Shown here: piece after piece, positions 1 to 10,309 of the stretch
How positions within the stretch are numbered: the first letter of the stretch is position 1
How the letters are laid out: every line of letters starts with the position of its first letter
Position numbers and translations under genes: made by a program
NCBI GenBank assembly: GCA_026419515.1
Contig: JANZZG010000012.1
Coordinates: forward strand, 1-32,865
Direction of reading: 5' to 3'
DNA length: 32,865 nt
Source of the DNA: Methylophilaceae bacterium
GTDB lineage: Bacteria; Pseudomonadota; Gammaproteobacteria; Burkholderiales; Methylophilaceae
Notes under the pieces: model-generated
Told to the model about the DNA's origin: nothing
The model's database searches: none
The model's input: only the letters and a program-made list of their open reading frames with translations

Positions 1-498
1 GAATTGTCCGCCGCAGAAGCCGATGGTAAAACCAAGATCATCTCGAGTCCTCGGGTGATCACCGCCAATGGTACCCAGGCGAGTTTCGATTTCGGTGAGG
101 AAATTCCCTATCAGAACGCGACCAGCTCCGGGGCGACCAGCGTGTCTTTCAAAAAAGCGACGCTGGGAATCAATGTGACACCACAGATCACTCCGGATGA
201 CAAGATTGCGATGGATATCGAGGTGACCAACGACTCGCGCGGCAAAGACACCACGGCTGGCCCTGCCATCAATACCAACAAGGTGAAGACCAAGGTATTG
301 GTGGACAATGGTGAAACCGCGGTATTGGGAGGCTTTTACAAGGAAACCAAAAAAGACTCCAACGAGCGGGTGCCGTTCTTCAGCGCGCTGCCGGTGGTCG
401 GGCCGCTGTTCCGTTCGAATGCACGCGAGGACGTCAAGCAGGAAATCCTGTTCTTCATCACTCCCAAGATCTTGTCCGACGCTATGCAACTCAATTGA
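1..498 (+). CDS. pilQ: Type IV pilus secretin PilQ, C-terminal part (5' end outside window)
   Basis: This is the C-terminal 165 residues of the outer-membrane secretin through which type IV pili pass. The frame is open from base 1, so the start lies upstream of the window; the TTG at 4 is internal. Secretin-family features are visible: an ISSPRV stretch near the beginning, [20 protein letters not shown], a [11 protein letters not shown] strand, a VLGGFYKE turn and the closing [16 protein letters not shown] signature with FITPKI at the end. Secretins assemble as ring multimers in the outer membrane, normally downstream of pilMNOP. It is followed after 43 bases by aroK, the order usual in proteobacteria. 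The minor pilins and PilY1 at 22.5-32.2 kb would belong to the same machine. Confidence 0.96.
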   Translation, partial: ELSAAEADGKTKIISSPRVITANGTQASFDFGEEIPYQNATSSGATSVSFKKATLGINVTPQITPDDKIAMDIEVTNDSRGKDTTAGPAINTNKVKTKVLVDNGETAVLGGFYKETKKDSNERVPFFSALPVVGPLFRSNAREDVKQEILFFITPKILSDAMQLN

Positions 499-541
499 GA
501 CGGGTAGCCGTCATAAGACCGTTCCAGTAGAATTGCCTGCC

Positions 542-1069
542 ATGAGAGTGGCGGGCAATATTTTTCTGGTGGGCTTGATGGGGGCGGGCAAGACCACCGT
601 AGGCAAGTTGCTCGCCAAGTCCCTGGGCAAGACTTTCTACGACTCCGACCATGAGATCGAGCAGCGCACCGGCGTCAACATCCCACTGATTTTCGAGCTG
701 GAAGGCGAAGCGGGTTTTCGCAGGCGCGAGGCTCAGGTCATCGGTGAATTGGCGCGATTGCAGGATGTGGTGCTGGCCACGGGAGGGGGCGCCGTGCTGT
801 TGCCGGAAAACCGCCACATTTTGGCCACTCGGGGTCGCGTCATTTACCTTCATGCCAGTGTCGACGAATTGTGTCATCGTACGCGCGGTGATCGTAACCG
901 TCCTTTATTACAGACCGACGATCCTTGTGGGCGTCTACAAACGCTTTATCAACAGCGGGATCCCTTGTATCGGGAAATCGCCGACATGGTGGTCGATACC
1001 GGTGGCCAGCCGGTAGGCGCCATCGTATCGCAAATCGAGCATAATCTGACATGCAAACACTCCATGTAG
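542..1069 (+). CDS. aroK: Shikimate kinase AroK
   Basis: It phosphorylates shikimate at the 3-hydroxyl with ATP, the fifth step of chorismate synthesis in the cytoplasm. The 175-residue product has the normal family length. Near the N-terminus is the Walker A loop [12 protein letters not shown], then YDSDHEIE (substrate and Mg binding), FRRREAQ, the ATGGGAV glycine motif and RPLL in the lid. The frame is open further upstream, but ATG 542 places the Walker loop at the usual distance and leaves out the sequence overlapping pilQ. No good Shine-Dalgarno sequence is visible, and a TTG 9-10 bases upstream is possible. Its end overlaps aroB by 19 bases, suggesting translational coupling. Confidence 0.95.
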   Translation: MRVAGNIFLVGLMGAGKTTVGKLLAKSLGKTFYDSDHEIEQRTGVNIPLIFELEGEAGFRRREAQVIGELARLQDVVLATGGGAVLLPENRHILATRGRVIYLHASVDELCHRTRGDRNRPLLQTDDPCGRLQTLYQQRDPLYREIADMVVDTGGQPVGAIVSQIEHNLTCKHSM

Positions 1070-2133
1070 CGCTCGGGGAACGTAGCTACCCCATCCACAT
1101 CGGACAGGACCTGCTGGCGCGGGCCGACCTGATCCTGCCGCATCTCGACCGTAAACGGGTCGCTGTGGTCACCAACACCACGGTCGGGCCCCTCTATCTG
1201 GAGGCGCTATGCGAGCCACTACGTCAGGCGGGCGTTGCCGTGGTCCCCATAGTGTTGCCGGATGGCGAACAATACAAGAACGCCGAAACGCTGGGCAAAA
1301 TCTACGATGCCCTGCTCGAGCAGCGGTGCGAGCGGGGCACTGCGCTGGTCGCACTCGGGGGGGGTGTGGTCGGCGACATGGCCGGCTTTGCAGCGGCGAC
1401 CTATCAGCGTGGCGTGCCGTTCATCCAGGTGCCGACCACCTTGTTGGCGCAGGTCGATTCTTCGGTCGGCGGTAAGACCGGCATCAACCATCCGCTTGGC
1501 AAGAACATGATCGGTGCATTCTGGCAACCCCGATTGGTACTCGCCGATACTGCCACCCTAGCCACGCTGCCTGATCGCGAGTTGTCCGCCGGGCTGGCCG
1601 AGGTCATCAAATACGGCTTGATTCGGGATGCAGAATTTTTCCGTTGGCTCGAACAAAACATGACCAGGCTAATGGCACGGGAGGCGGAAGCCCTCGCTTA
1701 TGCCATTCGTCGCTCCTGTGAAAACAAAGCGGCCGTGGTGGCGGCCGATGAACGTGAGAGCGGCGAGCGTGCCCTGCTCAACCTGGGGCACACTTTCGGC
1801 CACGCCATCGAGGCCGGCCTGGGCTATGGCAGCTGGCTCCACGGCGAAGCGGTGGCGGCTGGCATCGTGTTGGCAGCCGATCTATCACGCCGCATGGGCT
1901 GGTTGAGCATGGCAGACACGCATCGTATCACGAGCCTGTTGCAAGCCGCTGGTCTACCTACCGCCCCGCCCAAGCTGGGGACCGATACCTACCTCGACCT
2001 CATGGGCCTGGACAAAAAAGTCGCCGATGGAAAAATTCGGCTGATCTTGCTGCAATCCATCGGCAAGGCCGTATGTACCGCCGATTATCCTGCCGCGCAG
2101 CTGCGCGCCACCCTGGATGCCTTCCATGCTTGA
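1051..2133 (+). CDS. aroB: 3-dehydroquinate synthase AroB
   Basis: It converts 3-deoxy-D-arabino-heptulosonate 7-phosphate to 3-dehydroquinate, the second step of the shikimate pathway, using NAD and a divalent metal. The 360-residue length is typical. The NAD-binding glycine stretch [20 protein letters not shown] and the following [20 protein letters not shown] are intact. Metal-ligand regions [17 protein letters not shown] and LHGEAVAAG follow in the expected order. The start ATG lies inside the end of aroK. The stop TGA at 2131-2133 lies just after the proposed dGTPase start, so aroK, aroB and the downstream gene look like one transcript. An 8-G run at 1357-1364 encodes the conserved glycines. 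Confidence 0.97.
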   Translation: MQTLHVALGERSYPIHIGQDLLARADLILPHLDRKRVAVVTNTTVGPLYLEALCEPLRQAGVAVVPIVLPDGEQYKNAETLGKIYDALLEQRCERGTALVALGGGVVGDMAGFAAATYQRGVPFIQVPTTLLAQVDSSVGGKTGINHPLGKNMIGAFWQPRLVLADTATLATLPDRELSAGLAEVIKYGLIRDAEFFRWLEQNMTRLMAREAEALAYAIRRSCENKAAVVAADERESGERALLNLGHTFGHAIEAGLGYGSWLHGEAVAAGIVLAADLSRRMGWLSMADTHRITSLLQAAGLPTAPPKLGTDTYLDLMGLDKKVADGKIRLILLQSIGKAVCTADYPAAQLRATLDAFHA

Positions 2134-3256
2134 GCTGGCCCCCTACGCAGCCCATCCTGAACGATCGCGCGGCCGCCGTTATGCCGAAGCGCCGCCAGCG
2201 GGGCGTAATGAGTTCCAGCGTGACCGTGACCGCATCATCCATTCCACTGCTTTCCGCCGCCTGGAATACAAGACACAAGTATTCGTCAATCATGAAGGCG
2301 ATCTGTTTCGCACCCGCCTCACCCACAGCCTGGAGGTCGCGCAGATCGGCCGCGGCATCGCGCGCAACCTGGCGCTACACGAAGACTTGGTGGAGGCCAT
2401 CACATTGGCCCATGATCTCGGCCATACCCCATTCGGTCATGCCGGTCAGGAGGTGCTCAACGAGTGCATGAAAGACTACGGAGGATTCGAGCACAATCTG
2501 CAGTCGTTGAGAGTAGTGGATGAACTGGAACAGAAATACGCCGCCTTCGACGGTCTCAATCTCACTTTCGAGACGCGTGAAGGGATACTCAAACACTGTT
2601 CACGCGAAAACGCTCGTCGACTGGGTGAGTTGGGCGAGCGTTTCCTGAAAGGGCACAGCCCGTCGCTGGAAGCCCAGGTCGCCAACCTGGCCGACGAGAT
2701 CGCCTACAACAACCACGACGTCGACGACGGTTTGCGTTCTGGTCTCATCACCTTGGAGCAGCTGTCTCAGGTAACGCTGTTCCAACGCTATTTCGACCAA
2801 GTGCGTACGCTATATCCAGCCCTGACGGGACGACGTTTGATCCATGAAACCGTGCGTCGCATGATCAATGCCCAAATCACCGACTTGTGCACCCAAAGTC
2901 GCCGTAATATCCAGGAAGCCGCGCCATGCGACATCGACGCCGTGCGCGCGCAGGCGCCGCTGATCGCTTTCAGCCCTACCATGCAGCAGGAGCAACTCGA
3001 ACTCAAACGCTTCCTGCGCGACAATCTCTATCGTCACTACCGTGTCAACCGTATGAGCAACAAGGCCGGCCGCATCCTGCGTGATTTGTTCCATGCTTTT
3101 TTCGATGATCCCGGCTTGATGCCAGAGGAGTTCCAGGCCCGCGCCAAGTTCGACAAACCACGTGCCATCGCCGACTACATTGCGGGCATGACGGACCGCT
3201 ATGCCATCCTCGAACACCGCCGACTGTTCGCGGTAGAGTATCAGCCATCATTATGA
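2126..3256 (+). CDS. dgt: Deoxyguanosinetriphosphate triphosphohydrolase-like HD-domain protein
   Basis: This is an HD-superfamily dNTP triphosphohydrolase, which splits dNTPs into deoxynucleoside and tripolyphosphate; the natural substrate of this subgroup is not certain. Visible motifs are [30 protein letters not shown] (metal His near residue 67), [15 protein letters not shown] (HD pair near 96-97) and [16 protein letters not shown] around residue 200. The product is 376 residues from ATG 2126. An in-frame ATG at 2117 would add three residues; I prefer 2126 because the homologous N-terminus starts close to the LAPYA stretch. It overlaps the end of aroB, and its TGA overlaps the ATG of trhP (ATGA). 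A dgt-like gene behind aroB is common in betaproteobacteria. Confidence 0.92.
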   Translation: MLELAPYAAHPERSRGRRYAEAPPAGRNEFQRDRDRIIHSTAFRRLEYKTQVFVNHEGDLFRTRLTHSLEVAQIGRGIARNLALHEDLVEAITLAHDLGHTPFGHAGQEVLNECMKDYGGFEHNLQSLRVVDELEQKYAAFDGLNLTFETREGILKHCSRENARRLGELGERFLKGHSPSLEAQVANLADEIAYNNHDVDDGLRSGLITLEQLSQVTLFQRYFDQVRTLYPALTGRRLIHETVRRMINAQITDLCTQSRRNIQEAAPCDIDAVRAQAPLIAFSPTMQQEQLELKRFLRDNLYRHYRVNRMSNKAGRILRDLFHAFFDDPGLMPEEFQARAKFDKPRAIADYIAGMTDRYAILEHRRLFAVEYQPSL

Positions 3257-4605
3257 AAGCCCCCGAGTTACTGGCTCCCGCTGGCGACCTCGAGCGGATG
3301 CGCACCGCTTATGATTTTGGTGCGGATGCAGTCTATGCCGGGCAGCCGCGTTACAGCCTGCGGGTGCGCAACAATGACTTCGACCTGCAGCATTTGGCGC
3401 GTGGCATCGCCGAGGCCCACGCCCGCGGCAAGCGCTTTTACGTGGCCTCCAACCTGATGCCCCATAACGCCAAGGTCAAGACTTATCTCACCGATATGGC
3501 GCCGGTGATCGCCATGCGGCCGGATGCCCTGATCATGGCCGACCCCGGTCTGATCATGATGGTGCGCGAGCAATGGCCGGAAGTGCCGATACATTTGTCG
3601 GTGCAGGCCAACACCGTCAATTATGCGGCGATCAAATTCTGGCAGGCGCTGGGTCTGACACGGGTCATTCTCTCGCGCGAGCTCTCGCTGGACGAAATCG
3701 AGGAAATCCGCCAGCAGTGTCCCGACATGGAGTTGGAGGTGTTTGTGCATGGTGCCCTGTGCATTGCTTATTCTGGTCGCTGTCTGTTGTCCGGCTATTT
3801 CAATCATCGCGATCCCAACCAAGGCACCTGTACCAATGCCTGTCGCTGGGATTACAAGGTACACGACGCGCAAGAGGATCCCGCCGGTGTCATTCGTATC
3901 AGCGAATTCGACTTCCGTGCCGAACTTGAAAAACCCCGCTTGTCCGATTGCGGCAGCCTGCCGCGCCATCCCGAAGCCGACAGGGTCTACCTGATCGAGG
4001 AAAGGAACCGCCCGGGCGAGCTGATGCCGATCATGGAAGACGAGCACGGCACTTACATCATGAACAGCAAGGACCTGCGTGCAGTGCAGCACGTGGAACG
4101 CCTAGTGAAAATCGGGGTCGATTCGCTCAAGATCGAGGGGCGTACCAAATCGCGCTATTACGTGGCCCGCACTTGCCAAGTCTATCGCCAGGCAATCGAT
4201 GATGCGGTGGCTGGGCGGCCGTTCAACCCCATGCTGCTGGACGAGCTGGAAAGCCTGGCCAGTCGCGGCTACACCGATGGTTTTTACCAGCGCCATCACA
4301 CCGCCGAACACCAGAACTATCTGCGCGGCCATTCGGAATCGACGCGCCAGCAGTACGTGGGAGACATCATCGGCTATGATGCGGTCAGCGGTATGGCCGA
4401 GATCGCGGTGAAAAATCGTTTTGCCGTCGGCGACCGACTACAGATCATCCACCCGAACGGTAATCAGCAGGTGGACGTTCGATCTCTTTACTCGGACTCT
4501 GGAGCCCCGATTAGCTGCGCACCTGGCAGTGGACACCGCGTCCGCCTCCCACTTAACGCAGCCCATCTCGAAGGGGCATTCGTTGCACGCTATCTTCCGA
4601 GCTGA
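3253..4605 (+). CDS. trhP: tRNA hydroxylation protein TrhP / YegQ (peptidase U32 family)
   Basis: This U32-family protein of 450 residues belongs to the YegQ group. That group is known to work in prephenate-dependent hydroxylation of uridine 34 in tRNA rather than as a true protease. The N-terminus [16 protein letters not shown] and the U32 signature [20 protein letters not shown] are present. Four cysteines at about residues 170, 177, 193 and 197 match the iron-sulfur ligands of this family. A later [12 protein letters not shown] stretch and a C-terminal beta-barrel-like part complete it. It overlaps the dGTPase gene by four bases and ends ten bases before the convergent CBS gene, with no clear terminator hairpin between them. 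Confidence 0.9.
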   Translation: MKAPELLAPAGDLERMRTAYDFGADAVYAGQPRYSLRVRNNDFDLQHLARGIAEAHARGKRFYVASNLMPHNAKVKTYLTDMAPVIAMRPDALIMADPGLIMMVREQWPEVPIHLSVQANTVNYAAIKFWQALGLTRVILSRELSLDEIEEIRQQCPDMELEVFVHGALCIAYSGRCLLSGYFNHRDPNQGTCTNACRWDYKVHDAQEDPAGVIRISEFDFRAELEKPRLSDCGSLPRHPEADRVYLIEERNRPGELMPIMEDEHGTYIMNSKDLRAVQHVERLVKIGVDSLKIEGRTKSRYYVARTCQVYRQAIDDAVAGRPFNPMLLDELESLASRGYTDGFYQRHHTAEHQNYLRGHSESTRQQYVGDIIGYDAVSGMAEIAVKNRFAVGDRLQIIHPNGNQQVDVRSLYSDSGAPISCAPGSGHRVRLPLNAAHLEGAFVARYLPS

Positions 4606-4614
4606 TGTTCAATT

Positions 4615-5049
4615 TCAACCGCGGATGTAGTTTTCCAACTGCTCGATCAAAAATTGCTGGTAAGCAATGGTCTCCTTGACGATGTCACCGATGGACAGGA
4701 TGCCGACCACTTTACCGTCTTCGAGTACGGGCAGATGGCGGATCCGCTTGTTGCTGATCAAATTCAGGCAATCGCTTACAGTATTGTCCGGTGTGACGGT
4801 GATCAAGCAGTGCTGAGGCGTCATGATTTCCTTGACAGGCGTATTTTTCGACGACTTGCCTTTGAGCACGATGCTACGCGCATAATCCCGCTCGGAGAAA
4901 ATGCCGACCAGCTGGCCCGCATCGATCACCAGCAAGGCGCCGATATGCTTATCGGCCATGATCGCCAGAGCGTCATAGACAGTGGTATCGGAAGTGACCG
5001 AATGGATTTCCCTCCCCTTGACGTCCAGCAGTTGGCGTACGGTTTTCAT
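4615..5049 (-). CDS. Two-CBS-domain protein
   Basis: This cytosolic 144-residue protein consists almost entirely of a CBS pair (about residues 7-62 and 75-128), the fold that usually senses adenine nucleotides. Each half carries the typical ending: GIFSERDYARSIV in the first and GILSIGDIVKETI in the second. No catalytic domain is fused, so its partner is unknown. Stand-alone CBS pairs of this kind are widespread in proteobacteria. The start has a very strong Shine-Dalgarno sequence (GAGGAGGGGG) just upstream, and a plausible promoter lies at 5086-5115. It is monocistronic, divergent from the EamA transporter and convergent with trhP. Confidence 0.88.
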   Translation of the reverse strand: MKTVRQLLDVKGREIHSVTSDTTVYDALAIMADKHIGALLVIDAGQLVGIFSERDYARSIVLKGKSSKNTPVKEIMTPQHCLITVTPDNTVSDCLNLISNKRIRHLPVLEDGKVVGILSIGDIVKETIAYQQFLIEQLENYIRG

Positions 5050-5085
5050 GAGCCCCCTCCTCGAACTGCATCATTTTTGGACGGC

Positions 5086-5115
5086 AGTATAGAATGCCGC
5101 TCTCATCTGCGTCAG
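5086..5115 (-). promoter_or_regulatory. Candidate sigma70 promoter for the CBS-domain gene
   Basis: On the minus strand, CTGACG (5110-5115) is followed after 18 bases by TATACT (5086-5091). This matches four and five of six consensus positions. The predicted start near 5079 gives a leader of about 30 bases ending in a strong Shine-Dalgarno sequence. It is a motif match only. Confidence 0.42.
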
Positions 5116-5147
5116 TTTAGACAAATTCCGCAATAGGATAAAGAGCT

Positions 5148-6065
5148 TTGGCCACGGGAAAAACGCGTACTATCGGTGCCTATGCCGCATTGCTGTTACT
5201 GTCCGTCATTTGGGGTTACAACTGGGTGGTGATGAAGATCGCGCTGCAGTATTCCACCGCATCGCAGTTCGCCGCCATGCGCACCTTCGGCGGGGCAGTA
5301 TTTCTGCTGGCGCTGATGGCGGCCATGCGCAGGCCCCTCAAGCCACGCGCCGTAAAGGGCACCATCGTGCTCGGCCTGTTGCAGACCACCGGTTTTACTG
5401 GCTTCATCATCTGGGCGCTGGTGGAAGGCGGCGCTGGCAAGACTTCGGTACTGAGTTTCACTATGCCGTTCTGGGTGCTGTTACTGGCGTGGCCCCTATT
5501 GGGCGAACGCATCCGCGGCCTGCAGTGGGGTGCGGTGCTGCTGGCGCTGGCCGGGCTGCTGGGCATCCTGCAACCCTGGCATCTGCAGGGCAGCAAGAGC
5601 AGCATGGGACTGGCGGTTCTCTCCGGCATCAGCTGGGCACTCTCGGTGATCTACCACAAAAAGCTGACCCAGCGCATCCCCGATCTCGATCTGCTCTCGT
5701 TCACTGCCTGGCAGATGCTATTCGGGTCCATCCCCATCGTGCTGTTTGCGTTGGGGGACCTCGACCAACCCATTCGATGGACGCCGATGTACATGATCGC
5801 GGTGGCCTATAGCGTGTTGCTGGCCAATGCCTTGGGCTGGATGGCCTGGTTGTACGCCCTGCAACGCCTGCCGGCCGGTGTGGCCAGCATGAATTCCATG
5901 CTGATTCCGGTGATTGCCGTGCTGTCGGCCTGGGTGCAACTGGGTGAGCGTCCCACGCTGTTGGAAATGGCTGGCATGTGCTGTATTGCCATGGCATTGC
6001 TGCTGATTGCCTGGATCAACATCCGGCGTCATGAGCGCGTGGATGCTGCCATGGGGCAGGATTAG
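5148..6065 (+). CDS. EamA/DMT-family transporter
   Basis: This inner-membrane protein of 305 residues has about ten hydrophobic helices in two EamA repeats (roughly residues 10-145 and 155-295). The first begins with [19 protein letters not shown], a classic DMT-superfamily opening, and the second with [19 protein letters not shown]. Family members export metabolites or amino acids; the substrate cannot be read from sequence. The start is TTG 5148, giving MATGKTRT before the first helix, with AGGATAAAGAG just upstream; no ATG lies nearby in frame. It stands 50 bases before yebC, which has its own candidate -10 element, so it may be only partly co-transcribed with the ruv genes. Confidence 0.88.
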   Translation: MATGKTRTIGAYAALLLLSVIWGYNWVVMKIALQYSTASQFAAMRTFGGAVFLLALMAAMRRPLKPRAVKGTIVLGLLQTTGFTGFIIWALVEGGAGKTSVLSFTMPFWVLLLAWPLLGERIRGLQWGAVLLALAGLLGILQPWHLQGSKSSMGLAVLSGISWALSVIYHKKLTQRIPDLDLLSFTAWQMLFGSIPIVLFALGDLDQPIRWTPMYMIAVAYSVLLANALGWMAWLYALQRLPAGVASMNSMLIPVIAVLSAWVQLGERPTLLEMAGMCCIAMALLLIAWINIRRHERVDAAMGQD

Positions 6066-6077
6066 TTGTCATGGCTG

Positions 6078-6086
6078 TGATAAAAT
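6078..6086 (+). promoter_or_regulatory. Candidate extended -10 promoter for yebC and downstream genes
   Basis: TGATAAAAT fits the extended -10 pattern (TG, one base, then a five-of-six TATAAT match). No good -35 box lies 16-18 bases upstream, which extended -10 promoters tolerate. A start near 6093 would give a leader of about 23 bases to the yebC ATG at 6116. Motif match only. Confidence 0.38.
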
Positions 6087-6115
6087 CCGAATGGTTTCAA
6101 TATATTGAGGATGTC

Positions 6116-6841
6116 ATGGCAGGTCATTCCAAATGGGCCAATATCCAACACCGCAAAGGTCGTCAGGACGCCAAGCGCGGCAAACTCTTCACGCGCTTGA
6201 TCAAGGAAATCACGGTTGCGGCCAGATTGGGCGGTGGTGATCCCGCCGGCAATCCACGTCTGCGGGCGGCCATCGAAAAAGCCAAGTCTGTGTCCATGCC
6301 CAAGGACAACATCGAAAATGCCATCAAGCGCGGTTGTGGTCAGCTGGAAGGTGCACACTACGAAGAAATACGTTATGAAGGCTATGGTATCGGTGGCGCC
6401 GCGGTGATGGTAGATTGCCTGACCGACAACAAAACCCGTACCGTGGCCGAGGTGCGCCATGTTTTCAGCAAATATGGCGGCAATCTCGGTACCGATGGCT
6501 CGGTCGCCTTTTTGTTCAAGCATTGTGGGCTTTTGCTGTTTGCGCCCGGTACCAGCGAAGACAAAGTCATGGAAGCGGCGCTGGAGGCGGGCGCGGAAGA
6601 CATAATCGTCCATGATGACGGCAGTATAGAAGTGATCACCGCCCCCCATGATTTCGCAGCTGTGAAGGAAGCGCTGGAAGCCGCCGGGCTCAAAGCGGAA
6701 GTGGCCGAAATCACCATGAAAGCGACCACTGAGACCGTGCTTACTGGAGAAGAGGGTGCACGCATGCAAAAATTACTGGATGCACTGGACGATCTCGATG
6801 ACGTCCAAGAGGTCTATACCTCGGCGGTGATCGAAGAATAA
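6116..6841 (+). CDS. yebC: YebC/PmpR family protein (TACO1-like)
   Basis: This 241-residue cytosolic protein belongs to the YebC/TACO1 family, described both as a DNA-binding regulator and as a factor that eases ribosome stalling. The family hallmark [20 protein letters not shown] is at the extreme N-terminus, followed by [12 protein letters not shown] and [13 protein letters not shown]. The reading frame extends upstream, but ATG 6116 gives the canonical MAGHSKW beginning and has AGGA nearby. Its TAA shares one base with the ruvC ATG. yebC-ruvC-ruvA-ruvB is a conserved order, here with a prenyltransferase gene inserted between ruvC and ruvA. Confidence 0.96.
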   Translation: MAGHSKWANIQHRKGRQDAKRGKLFTRLIKEITVAARLGGGDPAGNPRLRAAIEKAKSVSMPKDNIENAIKRGCGQLEGAHYEEIRYEGYGIGGAAVMVDCLTDNKTRTVAEVRHVFSKYGGNLGTDGSVAFLFKHCGLLLFAPGTSEDKVMEAALEAGAEDIIVHDDGSIEVITAPHDFAAVKEALEAAGLKAEVAEITMKATTETVLTGEEGARMQKLLDALDDLDDVQEVYTSAVIEE

Positions 6842-7365
6842 TGTCCGTGCGCATCCTCGGCATCGACCCCGGTTTGCAGATGACGGGCTTCGGGGTGGTT
6901 GAACGATGTGGGGACAAACTAGCCTATGTGAGCAGCGGCACCATCAAGTCGGGTGAGGGCGCACTGCCAGAGCGGATCCTGGTGATCCTGCGCGGGCTGG
7001 AGGAAGTGATGGCTGCCTATCAGCCACAGCAGGTTGCCATCGAACAAGTGTTCGTCAACGTCAATCCCCAGTCCACGCTGCTCCTTGGCCAGGCACGGGG
7101 GGCGGCGATTTCGGCCGTGGTGCTGCGTGGATTGCCGGTTGCCGAGTACACGGCATTGCAAGTCAAGCAAGCCGTGGTCGGCAACGGTCATGCCGCCAAG
7201 GCGCAGGTGCAGGAAATGGTCAAAAGACTGCTTGGTCTTGCAGGCATGCCTCAGCCAGATGCGGCCGATGCACTGGCTTGCGCCATTTGCCACGCGCACG
7301 GCGGCCAAGGGATGGGCAAGCTGGCGACGGCCGGGTTCCGGGTGAAGGGTGGCCGGTTGGTATGA
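6841..7365 (+). CDS. ruvC: Holliday junction resolvase RuvC
   Basis: This homodimeric endonuclease cuts four-way DNA junctions during recombination repair, working with RuvAB. The 174-residue product carries the catalytic acidic residues in the expected places: D9 in RILGIDPG, E68 in VAIEQVF, and D140 and D143 in [15 protein letters not shown]. The [15 protein letters not shown] segment is also characteristic. The start overlaps the yebC stop by one base, and the stop overlaps the ATG of the next gene (ATGA at 7362-7365). Nothing appears truncated. Confidence 0.97.
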   Translation: MSVRILGIDPGLQMTGFGVVERCGDKLAYVSSGTIKSGEGALPERILVILRGLEEVMAAYQPQQVAIEQVFVNVNPQSTLLLGQARGAAISAVVLRGLPVAEYTALQVKQAVVGNGHAAKAQVQEMVKRLLGLAGMPQPDAADALACAICHAHGGQGMGKLATAGFRVKGGRLV

Positions 7366-8303
7366 GAGCCATTGCCGAACCGACGGTCGAACGCTTTTCA
7401 AATCCGCTGCTGCGCTATTTGGCCGCAACTCGTCCCCTGTTTCTTGTCACCACCATGGTGGCTTGCCTGATAGGCTTGGGGAGCGCAGTGCATGAGGGTA
7501 TCCCGTTGGATCCCCCGCTTGCCGGTCTGACCTTGTTGCTGGCCGTCGGCGCGCATGCCGCGATCAACGTACTGAATGACTGCTATGATGCCCTGAACGG
7601 GAGTAACGATGCCAACCTGGGCCGGCTATACCCTTATACCGGTGGCAGCCGCTTCATCCAGAATGGCATACTGACCGTGACGCAAACTGCGCAGTTGGGG
7701 TATGGCTTGTTGGCCGTCGTCGTGGTTGGTGGACTGTGGATGGCCACTCAGGTGGGTGCTGGCTTGCTTTTGATCGGTGGTGCCGGTGTGTTTCTCGGCT
7801 GGGCTTATTCCACTCCGCCTTTCAGGCTCAGTGGTCGGGGGCTGGGGGAACTTTGCGTGTTGGCGGGTTTTCTCGGTATCGTGATCGGTGCCGATTACGT
7901 CCAGCGTGGTCATTTCGACCGCACGCCATTCCTGTTGGGCCTGCCTTACGCACTGCTGGTCACCAACCTGCTCTACATCAACCAGTTTCCGGACCGTCAG
8001 GCCGACATCGCGGCTGGCAAACGACACTGGGTGGCGCGGCTGCCGCTGACGACCGCCGTCCGCATCTACCCTTTGCTCACCGGCGTCGCATTGGGCATTC
8101 TGGTCATGCTGCTGCAACGACGCATGATCCCGCTCATGGCATCCCTTTCCGCACTACCCATGCTGTTGTCGCTGCGTGCCGCTTTCGACCTCAAGCGTTA
8201 TGCCGCTCAACCGACGAGGCTACGCCCGGCCATCCGGCTCACCATTGCCGTTATGCTGGGCCATGGTATCCTGCTTGCTGTTTCGTTGGGGATGGCCACA
8301 TGA
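7362..8303 (+). CDS. UbiA-family prenyltransferase (MenA-like), embedded in the ruv operon
   Basis: This 313-residue integral membrane protein has about eight to nine helices and both aspartate motifs of UbiA prenyltransferases: [15 protein letters not shown] (D73, D76, D83) and [17 protein letters not shown] (D211, D215). The [15 protein letters not shown] stretch resembles 1,4-dihydroxy-2-naphthoate polyprenyltransferases (MenA type) more than 4-hydroxybenzoate ones. The acceptor substrate is inferred, not shown. ATG 7362 overlaps the ruvC stop, and the TGA overlaps ruvA's ATG. The frame is open upstream inside ruvC, but starting there would add a non-hydrophobic tail overlapping ruvC. No other menaquinone gene is in the window. 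Confidence 0.82.
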   Translation: MRAIAEPTVERFSNPLLRYLAATRPLFLVTTMVACLIGLGSAVHEGIPLDPPLAGLTLLLAVGAHAAINVLNDCYDALNGSNDANLGRLYPYTGGSRFIQNGILTVTQTAQLGYGLLAVVVVGGLWMATQVGAGLLLIGGAGVFLGWAYSTPPFRLSGRGLGELCVLAGFLGIVIGADYVQRGHFDRTPFLLGLPYALLVTNLLYINQFPDRQADIAAGKRHWVARLPLTTAVRIYPLLTGVALGILVMLLQRRMIPLMASLSALPMLLSLRAAFDLKRYAAQPTRLRPAIRLTIAVMLGHGILLAVSLGMAT

Positions 8304-8881
8304 TCGGTCGGCTGACGGGAACCTTGCTCGAGAAAAAACCACCGCAGGTGCTGGTGGACGTGAGTGGTGTCGGCTATGAGGTCGAAGTGCCCATGAGCAC
8401 TTTTTACACCCTGCCGGAAGTCGGCGCCAAGGTTGCTTTGCTCACCCAGCTCGTGGTGCGCGAAGATGCGCAATTGCTGTACGGTTTTGCTACGGCGCGG
8501 GAACGGGAAACCTTTCGGCAGCTGGTCAAGATCAGCGGCATCGGTGCCAAGTCGGCGTTGGCCATCCTGTCGGGATTGTCGGTCGACGAGCTCGCCCATG
8601 CCATCGCGGCACAGGAGGCGGCATTACTCACGCGCATCCCCGGCATCGGCAGGAAAACCGCCGAGCGTCTGCTACTGGAATTGCGCGACAAACTGCCGAC
8701 ATCCGCCACCGCCGCCATCCTCACCGGTCAACCCCCTACCTCGGGCAACGACGTGCTCAACGCTCTGCTGGCGCTGGGGTATCATGAGCGCGAGGCACTG
8801 GCTGCCATCAAGCAGCTTCCGGCTGGTGTCTCGGTATCGGAAGGCATCCGCCTCGCCCTGAAATCACTCGCCAAGCCATGA
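8300..8881 (+). CDS. ruvA: Holliday junction branch migration protein RuvA
   Basis: RuvA binds Holliday junctions as a tetramer and loads RuvB motors. The 193-residue protein begins [20 protein letters not shown], the normal OB-fold domain I. It continues with the two helix-hairpin-helix motifs [14 protein letters not shown] and [16 protein letters not shown] (domain II). A flexible linker rich in A, T and P precedes the RuvB-binding domain III ([17 protein letters not shown] to the end). The start chosen is the ATG overlapping the prenyltransferase stop, although the frame stays open far upstream. The stop overlaps the ruvB ATG by four bases. Confidence 0.97.
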   Translation: MIGRLTGTLLEKKPPQVLVDVSGVGYEVEVPMSTFYTLPEVGAKVALLTQLVVREDAQLLYGFATARERETFRQLVKISGIGAKSALAILSGLSVDELAHAIAAQEAALLTRIPGIGRKTAERLLLELRDKLPTSATAAILTGQPPTSGNDVLNALLALGYHEREALAAIKQLPAGVSVSEGIRLALKSLAKP

Positions 8882-9909
8882 TCGAAACCGACCGCCTGAT
8901 CGCGCCGCAACCACAAGGCCAAGATGAAGAGGCTTTGGAGCGGGCACTGCGCCCCAAGGTGCTGGACGAATACATCGGCCAGGAAAAAGCCCGCAGCCAG
9001 CTGGAAATCTTCATCGACGCGGCGCGCAGGAGAGCCGAGGCACTCGACCACGTCTTGTTGTTCGGCCCGCCGGGACTGGGCAAGACCACCCTGGCGCATA
9101 TCATCGCCCGCGAGATGGGGGTCAACCTGCGCCAGACTTCCGGCCCGGTATTGGAGCGCGCAGGTGATCTGGCCGCGCTGCTCACCAACCTCGAATCCAA
9201 TGACGTTCTGTTCATCGATGAAATCCACCGTCTCAGCCCGGTGGTGGAAGAGATCCTCTACCCGGCGATGGAGGATTACCGGCTCGACATCATGATCGGC
9301 GAAGGTCCGGCGGCTCGTTCGGTACGGCTTGACCTGCCGCCTTTCACCCTGGTGGGGGCCACTACACGGGCTGGCATGCTGACCAACCCCCTGCGTGACC
9401 GTTTCGGCATCGTGCTTCGTCTGGAGTTCTATACGCCAGAAGAATTGTCACGTATCGTTCATCGCTCGGCCAACCTCCTGGCGGTGGCCGTTGCCGAGGA
9501 TGGCGCACTGGAAATCGCCCGCCGCTCGCGTGGCACACCGAGAATTGCCAACCGCCTGCTACGGCGGGTGCGTGACTACGCCCAAGTCAAGGGAGACGGT
9601 GTGATCTCTGCTGCCATCGCCGATGCGGCGCTCAGGATGTTGGACGTGGATCCGCTCGGTTTCGACGTGATGGACCGCAAGCTTTTGCTGGCGGTGCTGG
9701 AAAAATTCGGCGGTGGGCCAGTCGGATTGGACAATCTGGCTGCCGCCATCGGCGAAGAGCGCGATACCATCGAAGACGTGCTGGAGCCTTATCTGATCCA
9801 ACAAGGGTACCTGATGCGTACACCACGGGGACGGGTGGCGACGCAAAGTGCCTATCTACACTTTGGAATGAAAGTTCCGGCCCATAAAAGATCCTTGTTC
9901 GATGAATGA
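8878..9909 (+). CDS. ruvB: Holliday junction branch migration ATPase RuvB
   Basis: RuvB is the AAA+ hexameric motor that drives branch migration with RuvA. The 343-residue product has the N-terminal [19 protein letters not shown], Walker [14 protein letters not shown], Walker [12 protein letters not shown] and sensor 1 [12 protein letters not shown]. The arginine-finger region PLRDRFG and the C-terminal winged helix ([20 protein letters not shown] to [12 protein letters not shown]) follow. It overlaps ruvA by four bases and ybgC by eight. All key residues are present. Confidence 0.98.
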   Translation: MIETDRLIAPQPQGQDEEALERALRPKVLDEYIGQEKARSQLEIFIDAARRRAEALDHVLLFGPPGLGKTTLAHIIAREMGVNLRQTSGPVLERAGDLAALLTNLESNDVLFIDEIHRLSPVVEEILYPAMEDYRLDIMIGEGPAARSVRLDLPPFTLVGATTRAGMLTNPLRDRFGIVLRLEFYTPEELSRIVHRSANLLAVAVAEDGALEIARRSRGTPRIANRLLRRVRDYAQVKGDGVISAAIADAALRMLDVDPLGFDVMDRKLLLAVLEKFGGGPVGLDNLAAAIGEERDTIEDVLEPYLIQQGYLMRTPRGRVATQSAYLHFGMKVPAHKRSLFDE

Positions 9910-10309
9910 GTTTCGCTGGCCAGTACGAATCTATTACGAGAACACGGATGCCGGGGGGGTGGTCTACCATGCCGAGTACCTCAAATTCTATGAGCGCGCG
10001 CGTACTGAATGGTTGCGTAGCCTGGGGCTGGAACAGCCGGTGCTGCGTAGCCAGGAAGGTGTGGTGTTCGTAGTCCGTGGCATCCAGCTAAAATACGTGC
10101 AACCGGCGCGTTTCAACGAACTGCTGGAAGTGTCCAGTCGACTGTTGGAACTCGGTCGTAGCCGACTTGTCTTTGAGCAAAAATTGCTGCGCGGCGCCGA
10201 GCTACTGAATCAAGCCACGGTAGAAGTGGCATGCGTGGCCGATACCACCTTCAAGCCCAAGGCTTTACCGGTGCCGATACGTCAACGACTCGAAAAGGTT
10301 TTAGCGTGA
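9902..10309 (+). CDS. ybgC: Tol-Pal system-associated acyl-CoA thioesterase YbgC
   Basis: This hotdog-fold cytosolic thioesterase of 135 residues heads the tol-pal cluster. The active-site segment [20 protein letters not shown] carries the catalytic aspartate, and [14 protein letters not shown] follows. Family members hydrolyse acyl-CoA or acyl-ACP thioesters and interact with acyl carrier protein and phospholipid enzymes; its exact part in Tol-Pal function is not settled. The start overlaps the end of ruvB by eight bases. The stop overlaps the GTG start of tolQ (GTGA), which ties the ruv and tol blocks into one probable transcript. Confidence 0.94.
   Translation: MNEFRWPVRIYYENTDAGGVVYHAEYLKFYERARTEWLRSLGLEQPVLRSQEGVVFVVRGIQLKYVQPARFNELLEVSSRLLELGRSRLVFEQKLLRGAELLNQATVEVACVADTTFKPKALPVPIRQRLEKVLA

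Noticed and set aside
308-541. N-terminal extension of aroK overlapping pilQ
   Set aside because: The extension is a shifted frame of pilQ, rich in arginine and serine, and AroK has normal length from 542.
1357-1364. Run of eight G in aroB as a phase-variation switch
   Set aside because: It encodes conserved glycines of the NAD-binding motif in frame, and aroB is a core biosynthetic gene; more likely codon use.
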